A stretch of DNA of 43,807 nt from Chitinophagaceae bacterium T5-Br10_B2g13 (GCA_001564065.1 LKNA01000018.1:1-43807); one strand, 5' to 3'. Shown: positions 16,353 through 25,134, counted from the first letter of the stretch. A program made the numbers and translations. The notes: generated from the letters alone by a model not told the origin.

Positions 16353-18557
16353 CTATTTCTTTGGTCTCAAAATTACACCGGCAAGTGGCGGAACAGTAAC
16401 CGTAATATTAGCCGGCTGGCTGTGCCATGCACCATCCTTACCCTCTATTACTACCGGACCGGCATTGCTGCCTCCGTAAAAAGCAGAATCGCTGTTTAGC
16501 ACAACCTCATATTCACAGGCCTCAGGTACCCCAAACTTATACTCCTGATGAAGTGTTGGAGTAAAATTAAGCAGAAACACCAGGTAGTCATCAGGATTCT
16601 TGCCTTTTCTTACAAACGACAGCATGCTGTTATCTGCATCGCTGATATCTATCCACTCAAAACCTTCCCATTTGAAATCAACCTCGTGAAGTGCAGGCTC
16701 TTCTTTGTAGATATGATTCAGATCTTTTAACAGATGTTGTACACCTTTATGGTTTTCCCACTGTAGCAGGTGCCAGTCGATGGAGTGCTGTTCTGTCCAT
16801 TCGCTCCACTGACCGAATTCACTCCCCATAAAAATTAATTTCTTTCCGGGGTGCCCGTACATATAGGTGTAAAGCAACCTTAGGTTTGCAAACTTCTGCC
16901 AGTCGTCTCCGGGCATTTTTGAGAGCAGTGATTTCTTCATGTGCACTACTTCATCATGCGAGAGAGGCAGAATAAACTGCTCGGAAAACGCATAAATCAA
17001 AGAGAAAGAGAGCTGATCCTGATGATACTTTCTATAGATCGGATCTTTTTCAAAATAGTCCAGCGTATCATTCATCCAGCCCATATTCCATTTAAAATCA
17101 AAACCCAGGCCACCGGATGATGTCGGCCGGGAAACACCCTGCCACGAAGTAGACTCTTCAGCAAACGTGAGCACTCCGGGAAAATAATCATGTATCACGT
17201 CGTTAAACTGTCGCAAAAAGTGAATAGCTTCCAAATTTTCACGCCCTCCATACTCATTGGGAATCCACTCTCCATCTTCTCGTGAGTAGTCCAGGTAGAG
17301 CATGGAAGCAACTGCGTCTACCCTTAATCCATCAATATGAAACTCCTCAATCCAGTATATCGCATTCGACAGCAGAAAGTTTTTCACCTCTGTCCGTCCA
17401 AAATTAAAAATATTGGTTCCCCAGTCTTTATGCTCGCCCAAACGGGGATCTTCATGCTCGTAAAGTGCCGTACCGTCAAACCTGCGCAACCCGTGATCAT
17501 CTTTTGTAAAATGTGCCGGAACCCAGTCCATCACCACGCCAATGTTGGCCTGATGACATTTATCTATAAAATATTTGAGATCTTCAGGGTTGCCAAACCG
17601 GCTGGTCGGGGCAAAGTACCCTGTAATTTGATATCCCCAGGATGGATCGTAGGGGTGCTCGGCGATTGGCATCAGCTCCACGTGCGTAAAGCCCATATCG
17701 TCCATGTAGGGAACAAGTTCATCTGCAAGCTCGCGGTAGGATAGAAAACCGGGATCTTCACCCACTTTTCGCTTCCACGATCCCGGATGAATTTCATAAA
17801 TGGATACCGGCCGGTCATGCTGCTGAATATCCTGCCGGTTAACAACCCACGAATCATCACTCCAGTTGTAGGAATCAGTCCATATTTTTGACGCTGTTCC
17901 TGGCCTCAGTTCAGAAAAACGCGCATAAGGATCCGCTTTTTTCATCGGTGCCTGATCGGGGTGAGACTTAACCTCAAACTTATAGAGATCACCTTTTCCA
18001 ACATGCGGAATAAAAGTTTCCCATACACCCTGATCCGGATAAAATCGCATCCCGTGAATTCGGCCGTCCCAGTTGTTAAAAGAACCAATCACGCTTACCC
18101 GTGCTGCCGATGGCGCACAAACCACAAAGTGGGTTCCCTTAACCCCATCAACAGTTTTAGGGTGGGCACCCATCAACTTATGTGCGTAATGATGGTTCCC
18201 CTCTCCCCAAAGCTGCAGATCGTAATCTGAAAGCTGGGGGCCAAAACGGTAGGGGTCTTCAATGGTATATACATCACCCTCGTAAGGCGTCACTTTGAGC
18301 TGATATGCTATGCGCTTTTTTCTGCGAGGAAAGATATACTCAAAAAGCCCGCCTTCTGAAGCTCGGTCAAGCTCCACGGATTTTCCGCTCTTTGGTATGA
18401 ACTCAATTTTTTTTGCATCGGGGCGAAAAGCTCGAACAGCCAATTTCTCACTACCGTCCACGTTTACCGCCTGTAATCCTAAAACTGAAAACAGATCGCC
18501 GTGCTTACCGTTGGATATTGCCTGAATTTCTTCGATTTTAAGCGTCAAGTTCTTCAC
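16353..18557 (-). CDS. glgB: 1,4-alpha-glucan branching enzyme
   Basis: A 734-residue GH13 branching enzyme that introduces alpha-1,6 branches into glycogen. There is an N1-type carbohydrate module (YTIEDPYRFGPQLSDYDLQLWGEG region), a CBM48 module (FVVCAPSAARVSVIGSFNNWDG), then the TIM barrel. Conserved regions are DWVPAHF, GLRVDAVASMLYLDYSR (nucleophile Asp), TFAEESTSW (acid/base Glu) and LPLSHDEVVH. The start is GTG, with a purine-rich AGGGG just upstream in AATTAGGGGAC. This is the first gene of the minus-strand glucan block and is divergent from the LolC-like gene, with an inverted repeat between them. Confidence 0.97.
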   Translation of the reverse strand: MKNLTLKIEEIQAISNGKHGDLFSVLGLQAVNVDGSEKLAVRAFRPDAKKIEFIPKSGKSVELDRASEGGLFEYIFPRRKKRIAYQLKVTPYEGDVYTIEDPYRFGPQLSDYDLQLWGEGNHHYAHKLMGAHPKTVDGVKGTHFVVCAPSAARVSVIGSFNNWDGRIHGMRFYPDQGVWETFIPHVGKGDLYKFEVKSHPDQAPMKKADPYARFSELRPGTASKIWTDSYNWSDDSWVVNRQDIQQHDRPVSIYEIHPGSWKRKVGEDPGFLSYRELADELVPYMDDMGFTHVELMPIAEHPYDPSWGYQITGYFAPTSRFGNPEDLKYFIDKCHQANIGVVMDWVPAHFTKDDHGLRRFDGTALYEHEDPRLGEHKDWGTNIFNFGRTEVKNFLLSNAIYWIEEFHIDGLRVDAVASMLYLDYSREDGEWIPNEYGGRENLEAIHFLRQFNDVIHDYFPGVLTFAEESTSWQGVSRPTSSGGLGFDFKWNMGWMNDTLDYFEKDPIYRKYHQDQLSFSLIYAFSEQFILPLSHDEVVHMKKSLLSKMPGDDWQKFANLRLLYTYMYGHPGKKLIFMGSEFGQWSEWTEQHSIDWHLLQWENHKGVQHLLKDLNHIYKEEPALHEVDFKWEGFEWIDISDADNSMLSFVRKGKNPDDYLVFLLNFTPTLHQEYKFGVPEACEYEVVLNSDSAFYGGSNAGPVVIEGKDGAWHSQPANITVTVPPLAGVILRPKK

Positions 18558-18615
18558 GTCCCCTAATTTTGATTAGCTAATACATTAAAATAAAAATTTT
18601 ATAGCCAAATTGATG

Positions 18616-18645
18616 AACCCTTTTTCACAATTATGACAAAGGGTT
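18616..18645. promoter_or_regulatory. Inverted repeat between glgB and the LolC-like gene
   Basis: AACCCTTT at 18616-18623 is the exact reverse complement of AAAGGGTT at 18638-18645, with a 14-nt centre. It lies in the divergent intergenic region, ending 13 nt before the permease ATG. It could be an operator or a leader hairpin that affects initiation. No T-tract supports termination. Confidence 0.3.
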
Positions 18646-18658
18646 GAAATCGCACTCA

Positions 18659-19885
18659 ATGAATATCATTCGTTTTATATCGAGACGTTACCTTTTCTCT
18701 CGAAAGCATATATCGCTGATCTCTGTTCTTACATCCATCAGCATTGCCGGTATCACGCTTGGCACAGCTCTGCTTATTATCATTCTGTCTGTTTTTAACG
18801 GCTTTTTTGATGTAATCCGCGGTTTTCTACTCTCATTTGATCCGGATATTAGAATTGAGCTGCACGAAGCAACTGCCATGCCCTTTGACCCCGATCTCAT
18901 CGGCCAGCTGCAAGACCACCCGGAGGTTGTTCAGGTAGCCCCGTATGTAGAAGGAAAAGCCATGCTGATCTCAGAGGGAAATCAAAATGAAGTGGTAATT
19001 GTGCGCGGAATTGAGAGAAGTTCGCACATCAGAATCTCTGATCTTGAGCAAAGTGTTCAAAATGGAGTGTTTGATCTGTCTGTACAGAATGGGCGTCCCG
19101 GATTAGTTATAAGCAATACACTTACCAATCAATACGGCCTTGGGCCCGGTGACGAAATAGCCCTGCTAAGTGCTGCGGGGATGAGGCGCGCAATCACACA
19201 ATTTTCAGCGCCCAGAGTTAGCAGGTTTCAGGTTCGCGGCAGTTATAATATTCAGCAAATTATTGATGATGACATCACCTATATCAACCTTGAAGCCGCC
19301 CAGCGGTTATTCAATATGCGCAATGAAATAACAGGGCTCGACCTGCAGCTCACGGACACAGATCGAGCTGAGAGAGTAAAAGAAGAGCTTCAGCAGCTGC
19401 TGGGACCAGACTACCGCCTCCAGTCTTGGTACGACCTGCAAAAGCCACTCTACGATGTGATGTACCTCGAAAAATGGGGCTCCTATTTTATCTTAATGAT
19501 TATCGTTCTCGTCGCCGCATTAAATATTGTTGGCTCTCTGACTATGATTGTAATTCAGAAGAAGAAGGATATCGGAGTGTTAATATCTATGGGTATGACT
19601 CCCAAAAAAATTAAACAAATCTTCATCAGTCAGGGTATACAAATTGGGATCATCGGTTGCGGCATTGGGGGGGTTCTGGGTGTATTCACGGCATGGCTTC
19701 AGCAGCAGTATGGACTCGTTAAACTTACATCCTCTTTTATCATCGACGCATACCCGGTATCCATACACGCCCTCGATATTGCTTTAGTGGTTGGAGGCAG
19801 TTTAATCCTCTGCCTTGCTGCCAGCTGGTATCCTGCAACAAGGGCCGCTGCTGTTGAACCCGCCGATGCCGTTCGCGGAGAGTAG
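18659..19885 (+). CDS. LolC/LolE-type (FtsX/MacB family) membrane permease
   Basis: A 408-residue integral membrane protein. TM1 is near residues 20-45 (HISLISVLTSISIAGITLGTALLIIILSVFNGFF), followed by a large extracytoplasmic domain with a MacB-PCD fold, then three C-terminal TMs from about residue 275. The RYLFSRKHISLIS amphipathic start and the MGMTPKKIKQIFISQG coupling helix fit LolC/E, which hands outer-membrane lipoproteins from the inner membrane to LolA. No LolD ATPase is adjacent, so a general FtsX-like permease is the alternative. The ATG at 18659 is preferred over a TTG five codons upstream. Confidence 0.85.
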   Translation: MNIIRFISRRYLFSRKHISLISVLTSISIAGITLGTALLIIILSVFNGFFDVIRGFLLSFDPDIRIELHEATAMPFDPDLIGQLQDHPEVVQVAPYVEGKAMLISEGNQNEVVIVRGIERSSHIRISDLEQSVQNGVFDLSVQNGRPGLVISNTLTNQYGLGPGDEIALLSAAGMRRAITQFSAPRVSRFQVRGSYNIQQIIDDDITYINLEAAQRLFNMRNEITGLDLQLTDTDRAERVKEELQQLLGPDYRLQSWYDLQKPLYDVMYLEKWGSYFILMIIVLVAALNIVGSLTMIVIQKKKDIGVLISMGMTPKKIKQIFISQGIQIGIIGCGIGGVLGVFTAWLQQQYGLVKLTSSFIIDAYPVSIHALDIALVVGGSLILCLAASWYPATRAAAVEPADAVRGE

Positions 19886-19888
19886 TAA

Positions 19889-20206
19889 TTATCCGCGAAT
19901 GATAACAGCACCGTAAGGAGCGCGGCGCCCTATCCGATGACACGAAACCGCAGAAGGCTGATGTCCCGGAGGGCGATCATAATACCACACCCTGCACATT
20001 CCCCTGGGAGGCATATGGCCCGGCGGCACTTTAAACCGATGTTTTGCTCTTTTCTGAACAGACCGCGCCCTGTGATCAACCTTTTGAGGCGGTTCGCCAA
20101 TAATGATGGGTTCCGGCTCAATAACCAATCCCCCTGAAATCATACATCCGGACCCTGTAAACATTAATGCAAGTAGAAGACCTGATTTTAGTATCCATCT
20201 TTTCAT
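19889..20206 (-). CDS. Small lipoprotein with Cys/Pro-rich C-terminal motif
   Basis: A 105-residue protein with a lipoprotein signal (MKRWILKSGLLLALMFTGSGC). The C-terminal half is basic and contains VPPGHMPPRGMCRVWYYDRPPGHQPSAVSC, a PPGH-P-P-G-C-x-x-W pattern repeated across small exported proteins of several phyla. The two Cys could form a disulfide. The mature protein has high Arg, Pro and His content. It converges on the LolC-like gene with only 3 bp between stops. Function is unknown. Confidence 0.65.
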   Translation of the reverse strand: MKRWILKSGLLLALMFTGSGCMISGGLVIEPEPIIIGEPPQKVDHRARSVQKRAKHRFKVPPGHMPPRGMCRVWYYDRPPGHQPSAVSCHRIGRRAPYGAVIIRG

Positions 20207-20312
20207 AACAACCTGATTTGGTGAATGTGTAACTATCCACCTAAACAGCGTCAGAAAAGAGTTGTTTCAGGTTTTGGGCAAATTCACATGTTTATGCGAT
20301 GCGGCAAAATTG

Positions 20313-21971
20313 CTAAGTGTTGTAGGTATCGGGCAGGTCATTCTCATATAAAACAACATCACCGGGTGAGGCAAACTCTTTAAGAATATCATTTGCCTCA
20401 AACAGGGATTGTGCGATGCGCACATTTGGCACTTTCCCATTTTGTGCATTTTGTATTCCTTTTTGAATCGGCTTCGTCTGCTCATCACCTACCAGAATAA
20501 TGAGATCTAGGCCGGCCCCGGCGATATGCTCTCCCAACTTTTGATTCTCCTCAGCTTCAAGCTCACCCAACTCAATCATGCCCGGTGTAATAATGATTTT
20601 TTTACCCGATTTGAATGATGCCAGTATATCCACAGCATTTTTAGCCCCTACAGGATTGGAGTTAAATGCATCATCGATTACAATCAAACCGTCACGTTCT
20701 TTCAGTTCCAACCTATGCTCCACCGGCTCCATTTTAGAAGCGGAAACCGCCATTGTTTTCAGTCTTATATCAAACTCAAGAGCAACAGCCGCCGCAATCG
20801 ACATGTTTTGAATGTTGTGTTTGCCCAGAAGTTTTGTTTGAAAATCTTCTTTAGCGGTGCGATTTCCCGTACTATCAAAAATGCTCATTTTAAATCGGGT
20901 ACCATCTGCATCCGTTTCACTCTCAGAAATGCGAACCTTTCCATCACTGCCCGCGAATACAACTTTTACGTCATCGCGCAGATCCGCCATTTTTTTTACC
21001 AGCGGATCATCTCCGTTTAGAATCAGCGTACCGCCGGGTTTTAACTCTTTAGCAAGCGTGGATTTCTCTTCAGCCACTGCTTCCTGAGAGCCAAACGTCT
21101 CCAAATGCGATATTCCAACATTTGTGATCACAGAAATATCCGGTCTCGCTATATCACAAAGCTCCTTAATATTTCCCCGATAACGTGCACCCATTTCCAG
21201 AATCAGCACCTGATGATGGGCGTCCAGATCGTTGTTGATCACCTTACATATACCCATCGGAGTATTGTAACTGCCGGGTGTAACACAAACTCTTACCCGC
21301 TCCTTTAAGAAAGCATCCATCAAAAACTTTGTACTGGTTTTACCATAGCTTCCGGTAATGGCAATCACTTTTAAGTGCGGAAGGGAGGCCAGTTTCTTTC
21401 GGGCTTGTTTTTTAAATCCATTTTGAATCTTCTTCTCTACCGGCTTCATCAAATAGGCTGACAGGAGCAGAAATAGTGGAATGAGTATATCTACAACCAC
21501 CATCCCAAAACTGAGAAAGTATGGATCAACATTTATAAATGGCCCTACGAAATCCCGAAGCTGAACACCTCTGTAGGCGATATCAATCATATAGTACCAG
21601 AGAAAACCTAAAATAACGAGAGTTGTAACCATCAATCGTTTCAGACGAGCCGTGTAAACCAGTGGCTTTTTCTCTTTTTCAGCCTTGTATTTTGAGGTAC
21701 TTAAAAACCAAAAGAGAGTGAACACAAACATGGTAATGGCTCCCGCGGTAAGGGTAATCCGATCGACAAGAAGTGTGATCATTCCCAAAATGAGCAGATT
21801 AAAAAAGATATGCTCCGCTGTGAAAAATTTACTGTAAAAGTGATCCATCACCCATTGGCGGAACTCATTGGTTTTATACCCCAGCTGCTGAAACATGTGG
21901 AGAAAATATCGCAGCCGATACCAGGAATGTCTTATAAAAATGGCAATCAGTACTATAATGATTGCATTCAT
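20313..21971 (-). CDS. murF: Membrane-anchored MurF-like Mur ligase
   Basis: About 552 residues. The last 370 are a Mur ligase of the MurF type, adding D-Ala-D-Ala to the UDP-MurNAc-peptide: VIAITGSYGKTSTK (P-loop), GSYNTPMGI, LEMGARYRGNIKEL, ITNVGISHLE, EEKSTL with the carbamylated-Lys area, ILNGDDPLV, and VIDDAFNSNPVGAKNAVD. Unlike ordinary soluble MurF, the first 190 residues contain about five hydrophobic segments (for example NAIIIVLIAIFI, NLLILGMITLL, ITMFVFTLFWFL, LVILGFLWYYM, ILIPLFLLLSAYLM), so the enzyme is predicted to be membrane-bound. An upstream TTG at 21992 would add seven residues. Whether this is the sole MurF cannot be told here. Confidence 0.85.
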   Translation of the reverse strand: MNAIIIVLIAIFIRHSWYRLRYFLHMFQQLGYKTNEFRQWVMDHFYSKFFTAEHIFFNLLILGMITLLVDRITLTAGAITMFVFTLFWFLSTSKYKAEKEKKPLVYTARLKRLMVTTLVILGFLWYYMIDIAYRGVQLRDFVGPFINVDPYFLSFGMVVVDILIPLFLLLSAYLMKPVEKKIQNGFKKQARKKLASLPHLKVIAITGSYGKTSTKFLMDAFLKERVRVCVTPGSYNTPMGICKVINNDLDAHHQVLILEMGARYRGNIKELCDIARPDISVITNVGISHLETFGSQEAVAEEKSTLAKELKPGGTLILNGDDPLVKKMADLRDDVKVVFAGSDGKVRISESETDADGTRFKMSIFDSTGNRTAKEDFQTKLLGKHNIQNMSIAAAVALEFDIRLKTMAVSASKMEPVEHRLELKERDGLIVIDDAFNSNPVGAKNAVDILASFKSGKKIIITPGMIELGELEAEENQKLGEHIAGAGLDLIILVGDEQTKPIQKGIQNAQNGKVPNVRIAQSLFEANDILKEFASPGDVVLYENDLPDTYNT

Positions 21972-22066
21972 AAAAAGCGTGTAGATATCCAAATCTGAAC
22001 TATGTGTTAAGTGAGTAATTCAACTTTGAGCCTGAAACAATCCGTCTGAGCACAAAAAATTAGTAT

Positions 22067-22099
22067 CGGTTCACAGTTCGAAAGTCAACCGGTGAACCG
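22067..22099. promoter_or_regulatory. Inverted repeat in the murF/nucleotidyltransferase divergent region
   Basis: CGGTTCAC at 22067-22074 and GTGAACCG at 22092-22099 are perfect reverse complements separated by 17 nt. The pair sits in the 259-bp space between the divergent starts. It could be an operator or simply a hairpin; nothing further is visible there. Confidence 0.25.
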
Positions 22100-22230
22100 T
22101 TATATTTCATTTATTAATAATCGAAAACAGATAACAAGATAGTAAACATCCTAAACTTAAAAGTTCACAATCATAGAGTGATTAATTAACCGGATGTTTC
22201 CGATAAATTAAAACTGAACAACCTGATTTT

Positions 22231-23226
22231 ATGAAACTGATTATACCTATGGCCGGCCGCGGTACTCGTGTGCGCCCACATTCACACACAACCCCAAAGC
22301 CACTTCTTCCCGTTGCCGGAACCATGATTGTTGAGAGAATTGTAGAGACGTTTGCACGAACTCTCGACCGCACCATTGATGAGATTGTATACATTCTCGG
22401 TCCCGATTTTGGCCGCGAAATTAAAGAGACGCTTACCGAAATGAGTAAACGGCATAATGCCAAAGCAACATTCCGCGTGCAGGATATTGCCCTAGGCACA
22501 GCGCATGCCGTATCTTGTGCAGGCGAGGACCTTGAAGGTGAAGTGATTATCGTGTTTGCCGATACCATCTTCGATTCTTATGAAAAAGTAACCGTTGATG
22601 ATGCCGACAGCGTAATCTGGCTGAAAGAAGTTGAAGATCCATCCAGATTTGGTGTTGCCGTTCACGACGGAGACACCATCACCGATTTTGTTGAGAAACC
22701 GAGCGAGCCTATTTCAAACCTGGCTATCATCGGGGTGTACTATTTTAAAGAAGGGCTAGACCTGAAGAGAGAGATTCAGTACCTGCTGGATAACAATGTA
22801 ACCGGACATGGTGATGAATATCAGCTTACAGACGCGCTCGACCGACTGTTAAAAGACGGTAAATCATTCAAAAAGGCGACTGTTGATGAATGGCTGGATT
22901 GCGGAACATTGCCCGCATGGCTCGAAACCACCGGCGAAATCCTGAAAAAGGAGAACCACTCTTTTGATGAGCATGAAAATACAACCATTCACCCGCCGGT
23001 ATTTATTGCTGATGGTGTTGAAATTTCAAACAGCGAAATTGGCCCGAATGTAAGTATTGAAGCGGGAACTACAATTAAAGACTCAAAAATTGAGAAGAGC
23101 ATCATTCAGAAAAACGCACACCTGACCGGTTGTGAATTGAGCAAGTCTACCGTTGGAAACTTTGCCGAAGCGAAAAATGCTAAAGGTGAAATTCACGTCG
23201 GAGACCACTCCATTCTGAACCAGTAA
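22231..23226 (+). CDS. Sugar-phosphate nucleotidyltransferase with left-handed beta-helix tail
   Basis: A 331-residue NDP-sugar pyrophosphorylase-like enzyme. The GT-A nucleotidyltransferase domain begins MKLIIPMAGRGTRVRPHSHTTPKPLLPVAG (signature G-x-G-T-R and PKP). It continues with FRVQDIALGTAHAV, IVFADTIFD (metal Asp), FGVAVHDGDTITDFVEKP and WLDCGTLPAWLET. The last 75 residues (SNSEIGPNVSIEAGTTIKDSKIEKSIIQKNA) form hexapeptide-repeat beta-helix turns, as in GlmU/RmlA-long or GalU-like proteins, but without an evident acetyltransferase site. It is not GlgC. The sugar substrate is unresolved; glucose-1-P or GlcNAc-1-P are most likely. A strong terminator follows immediately. Confidence 0.87.
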   Translation: MKLIIPMAGRGTRVRPHSHTTPKPLLPVAGTMIVERIVETFARTLDRTIDEIVYILGPDFGREIKETLTEMSKRHNAKATFRVQDIALGTAHAVSCAGEDLEGEVIIVFADTIFDSYEKVTVDDADSVIWLKEVEDPSRFGVAVHDGDTITDFVEKPSEPISNLAIIGVYYFKEGLDLKREIQYLLDNNVTGHGDEYQLTDALDRLLKDGKSFKKATVDEWLDCGTLPAWLETTGEILKKENHSFDEHENTTIHPPVFIADGVEISNSEIGPNVSIEAGTTIKDSKIEKSIIQKNAHLTGCELSKSTVGNFAEAKNAKGEIHVGDHSILNQ

Positions 23227-23241
23227 ACAAAACAATCTGCT

Positions 23242-23279
23242 AAAAGCCCGAGTTTTCACCCTGAAAGCTGCGGGCTTTT
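23242..23279. terminator. Strong bidirectional intrinsic terminator
   Basis: AAAAGCCCG at 23242-23250 pairs with CGGGCTTTT at 23271-23279. The stem continues with AGTTTTCA (23251-23258) against TGAAAGCT (23262-23269), with one wobble pair and one bulged G. T-rich tails on both strands let it serve the nucleotidyltransferase and the convergent lipoprotein gene, whose stop is at 23285. Confidence 0.88.
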
Positions 23280-23284
23280 CTTAT

Positions 23285-24022
23285 TTAGGGCTGAAATTTT
23301 TTCTGCCTGTACACAAAACTGTGCTCCTCGCCCGCAACCCGTACAACAAATTCAATAACATTGGCATCCTTTTCGATAGGGAACAGAATCTCACCTGCTA
23401 AAGCCTCCTCCGGATATAGATCTGTTTTGCGAATTGTTTGCGTCTCCCAATAGGATCGCTGTTCATTTAAACTGCTAATCCTGGTATAAAAATTATCTCG
23501 CCGTTCAGCTCTCTCAATAGCCCGCCGGGTTCGTTCTGTTTCCCTCAAATTTCGCTCCTGTGTAGTTTCACTCCCGGTGCCGGCAATTTCATCAACAAGA
23601 TAAGCCGTAGCACTGAGGCCATCCAGCAACCTGTTGGTACGCTCATTTGCTTCGGCACGTGAAGACTCCAGGTCGATGTCCAGTAATATTTTTTCCGGAT
23701 TGTAGGCTAATCCGCTTGTCAAAGGTTTATAACTGCCGTCATAATAATCGATACGAGTGTTGTAAGTAAAATTTTCCGGATCGATTTGTACCACTGAATC
23801 TGAATAATTTATAACCTCTACATCCATCACTATGTAGTCATCGAGATGGCGATAGTATGCCATTGTTACAGACGAACTTTCCCCCTCGCTGTAGAGATAC
23901 TCCATCCCCCTGTAGTTCATTACATCATTTTCTTGTGATTCCAGCCTGAACACGGGTTCGGGGGCACAACCTGTAATTAGAAGTATCAAGCCAACCGCAA
24001 TAGTTGTAATTTTAATCTCCAT
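23285..24022 (-). CDS. Lipoprotein of unknown function
   Basis: A 245-residue lipoprotein with signal MEIKITTIAVGLILLITGC (lipobox LITGC). The mature N-terminal half reads as a beta-sandwich (MAYYRHLDDYIVMDVEVINYSDSVVQIDPENF), similar in style to DUF4352-like immunoglobulin folds. A central Arg/Glu-rich helix (ERNLRETERTRRAIERAERRD) is followed by a C-terminal strand region (GEILFPIEKDANVIEFVVRVAGEEHSFVYRQK). I do not recognise a named family. It is convergent with the nucleotidyltransferase and divergent from the OmpA lipoprotein. Confidence 0.75.
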   Translation of the reverse strand: MEIKITTIAVGLILLITGCAPEPVFRLESQENDVMNYRGMEYLYSEGESSSVTMAYYRHLDDYIVMDVEVINYSDSVVQIDPENFTYNTRIDYYDGSYKPLTSGLAYNPEKILLDIDLESSRAEANERTNRLLDGLSATAYLVDEIAGTGSETTQERNLRETERTRRAIERAERRDNFYTRISSLNEQRSYWETQTIRKTDLYPEEALAGEILFPIEKDANVIEFVVRVAGEEHSFVYRQKKFQP

Positions 24023-24151
24023 ATCACTTTTAAGTTACATTACATGTATGCTTAATATTACAAACTACTCTATATGAATAAAACCACATAACCATGTGAT
24101 AAAAATGATAGTGCTCAATCTACACTATTTGCTTAAATTGCATCGCGTTAA

Positions 24152-24167
24152 CCGGTTTCAAAACCGG
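24152..24167. promoter_or_regulatory. 16-bp near-palindrome, candidate operator upstream of the ompA-like gene
   Basis: CCGGTTT (24152-24158) and AAACCGG (24161-24167) are perfect inverted half-sites around a 2-bp CA centre. A 2-nt loop is too small for a hairpin, so a dimeric repressor site is the more natural reading. It lies about 65 bp before the OmpA lipoprotein ATG and 130 bp before the divergent lipoprotein start. Confidence 0.35.
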
Positions 24168-24232
24168 ATTGAAACTAATTAAACCATTTAGAGTTTTAAC
24201 AAGAGAACTTTTAATAACTAACCATTTCGATA

Positions 24233-24904
24233 ATGACTACATCAAAAACTTCAATATTTATACTATTAATCTTAGCAGGTACTCTCATTTTTTCCGGATG
24301 CTCTAACTGGAGCAATACGGCTCGCGGTGCTGTAATTGGAGGCGGAGGCGGTGCTGCCGTAGGGGCCGTAATCGGCAAAACATTGGGTAATACTGCTGCC
24401 GGTGCCATTGCAGGTGCTGCAGTTGGCGGAACCGTGGGTGCAATTATTGGGCAAAATATGGACCGGAAAGCAGAGGAACTGGAACGAGAACTTGACGGCG
24501 TTACCGTTCAGCGTGTTGAGGAAGGAATAGCGCTCAGCTTCGACAGCGGACTGCTGTTTGGATTCGACTCTTCTGCTCTCAGAGAGGCATCTAAAGAAAA
24601 CCTGAGAAAACTGGCCAGAATTATGGGTGATGACGATGAAACAAACCTGATGATTGTAGGCCATACGGATTCTATTGGCGATGAAAATTACAACCTTCGG
24701 TTAAGTGAACGCCGGGCACAGTCTGCCGCCAGCTACCTTATCGAGCAGGGTATCGCCTCAAGCAGACTCCAAATTGAGGGTCGTGGAGAATATGAGCCAA
24801 TTTCTGATAATGAAACAGAAGCAGGACGGCAGGAAAACCGCCGGGTGGAAGTCGCAATATTTGCAAGTGAAGAGTATATCTCCAGATTAGAAAGAGCTCA
24901 ATAG
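24233..24904 (+). CDS. OmpA-family peptidoglycan-binding lipoprotein with glycine zipper
   Basis: A 223-residue protein with a lipoprotein signal ending LIFSGC, then a glycine-zipper membrane segment of about 45 residues (GAVIGGGGGAAVGAVIG and GAIAGAAVGGTVGAIIG). The C-terminal OmpA domain spans about residues 100-215: LFGFDSSALREASKENL, LMIVGHTDSIGDENYNLRLSERRAQSAASYL, IEGRGEYEPISDNETEAGRQENRRVEV. The TDSIGD and NRRVEV motifs give the diaminopimelate-binding site. This architecture matches the YiaD-type envelope-anchoring lipoproteins of Gram-negatives. It is followed by a strong terminator and stands alone transcriptionally. Confidence 0.92.
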   Translation: MTTSKTSIFILLILAGTLIFSGCSNWSNTARGAVIGGGGGAAVGAVIGKTLGNTAAGAIAGAAVGGTVGAIIGQNMDRKAEELERELDGVTVQRVEEGIALSFDSGLLFGFDSSALREASKENLRKLARIMGDDDETNLMIVGHTDSIGDENYNLRLSERRAQSAASYLIEQGIASSRLQIEGRGEYEPISDNETEAGRQENRRVEVAIFASEEYISRLERAQ

Positions 24905-24930
24905 TAATCGAATTATATTTCATCTATTAT

Positions 24931-24965
24931 AAAGGCGATACCAAAAGGTGTCGCCTTTTCTATTT
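24931..24965 (+). terminator. Intrinsic terminator after the OmpA lipoprotein
   Basis: AAAGGCGATACC (24931-24942), an AAAA loop, and GGTGTCGCCTTT (24947-24958) form a 12-bp stem with one wobble. TTCTATTTTT follows. It starts 26 bp after the stop codon. Confidence 0.88.
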
Positions 24966-25003
24966 TTAAGACGTTTTGTATTTGGTTTAGACCGAGTAGT
25001 ATT

Positions 25004-25092
25004 GAACCCCTTCAGGGTTCCGATTTGTTTTCAGCTCTCTCACCCCGACTTTCAGTCGAGGCTAATCAGATTGATCCGCCGGCTGGTGGATC
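25004..25092. repeat. Cluster of three short hairpins (REP-like)
   Basis: Three separate palindromes lie within 89 bp. GAACCC/GGGTTC is at 25004-25020 with a 5-nt loop. CCCCGACT/AGTCGAGG is at 25043-25061 with a 3-nt loop and one mismatch. GATCCGCC/GGTGGATC is at 25073-25092 with a 4-nt loop and one mismatch. They fill the 229-bp gap between the OmpA terminator and the CDF stop at 25135. None has a T-tract. Tandem small hairpins of this kind resemble REP/BIME units mobilised by RAYT transposases; the assignment is by structure only. Confidence 0.5.
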
Positions 25093-25134
25093 TTTCCATA
25101 AATCAATAAGTTTCAAAACGGTTTTACTTCAGTA

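Noticed and set aside
22182..22568. A 128-residue minus-strand frame over the nucleotidyltransferase start
   Set aside because: Ser/Arg-rich antisense of a conserved Rossmann domain; no supporting features.
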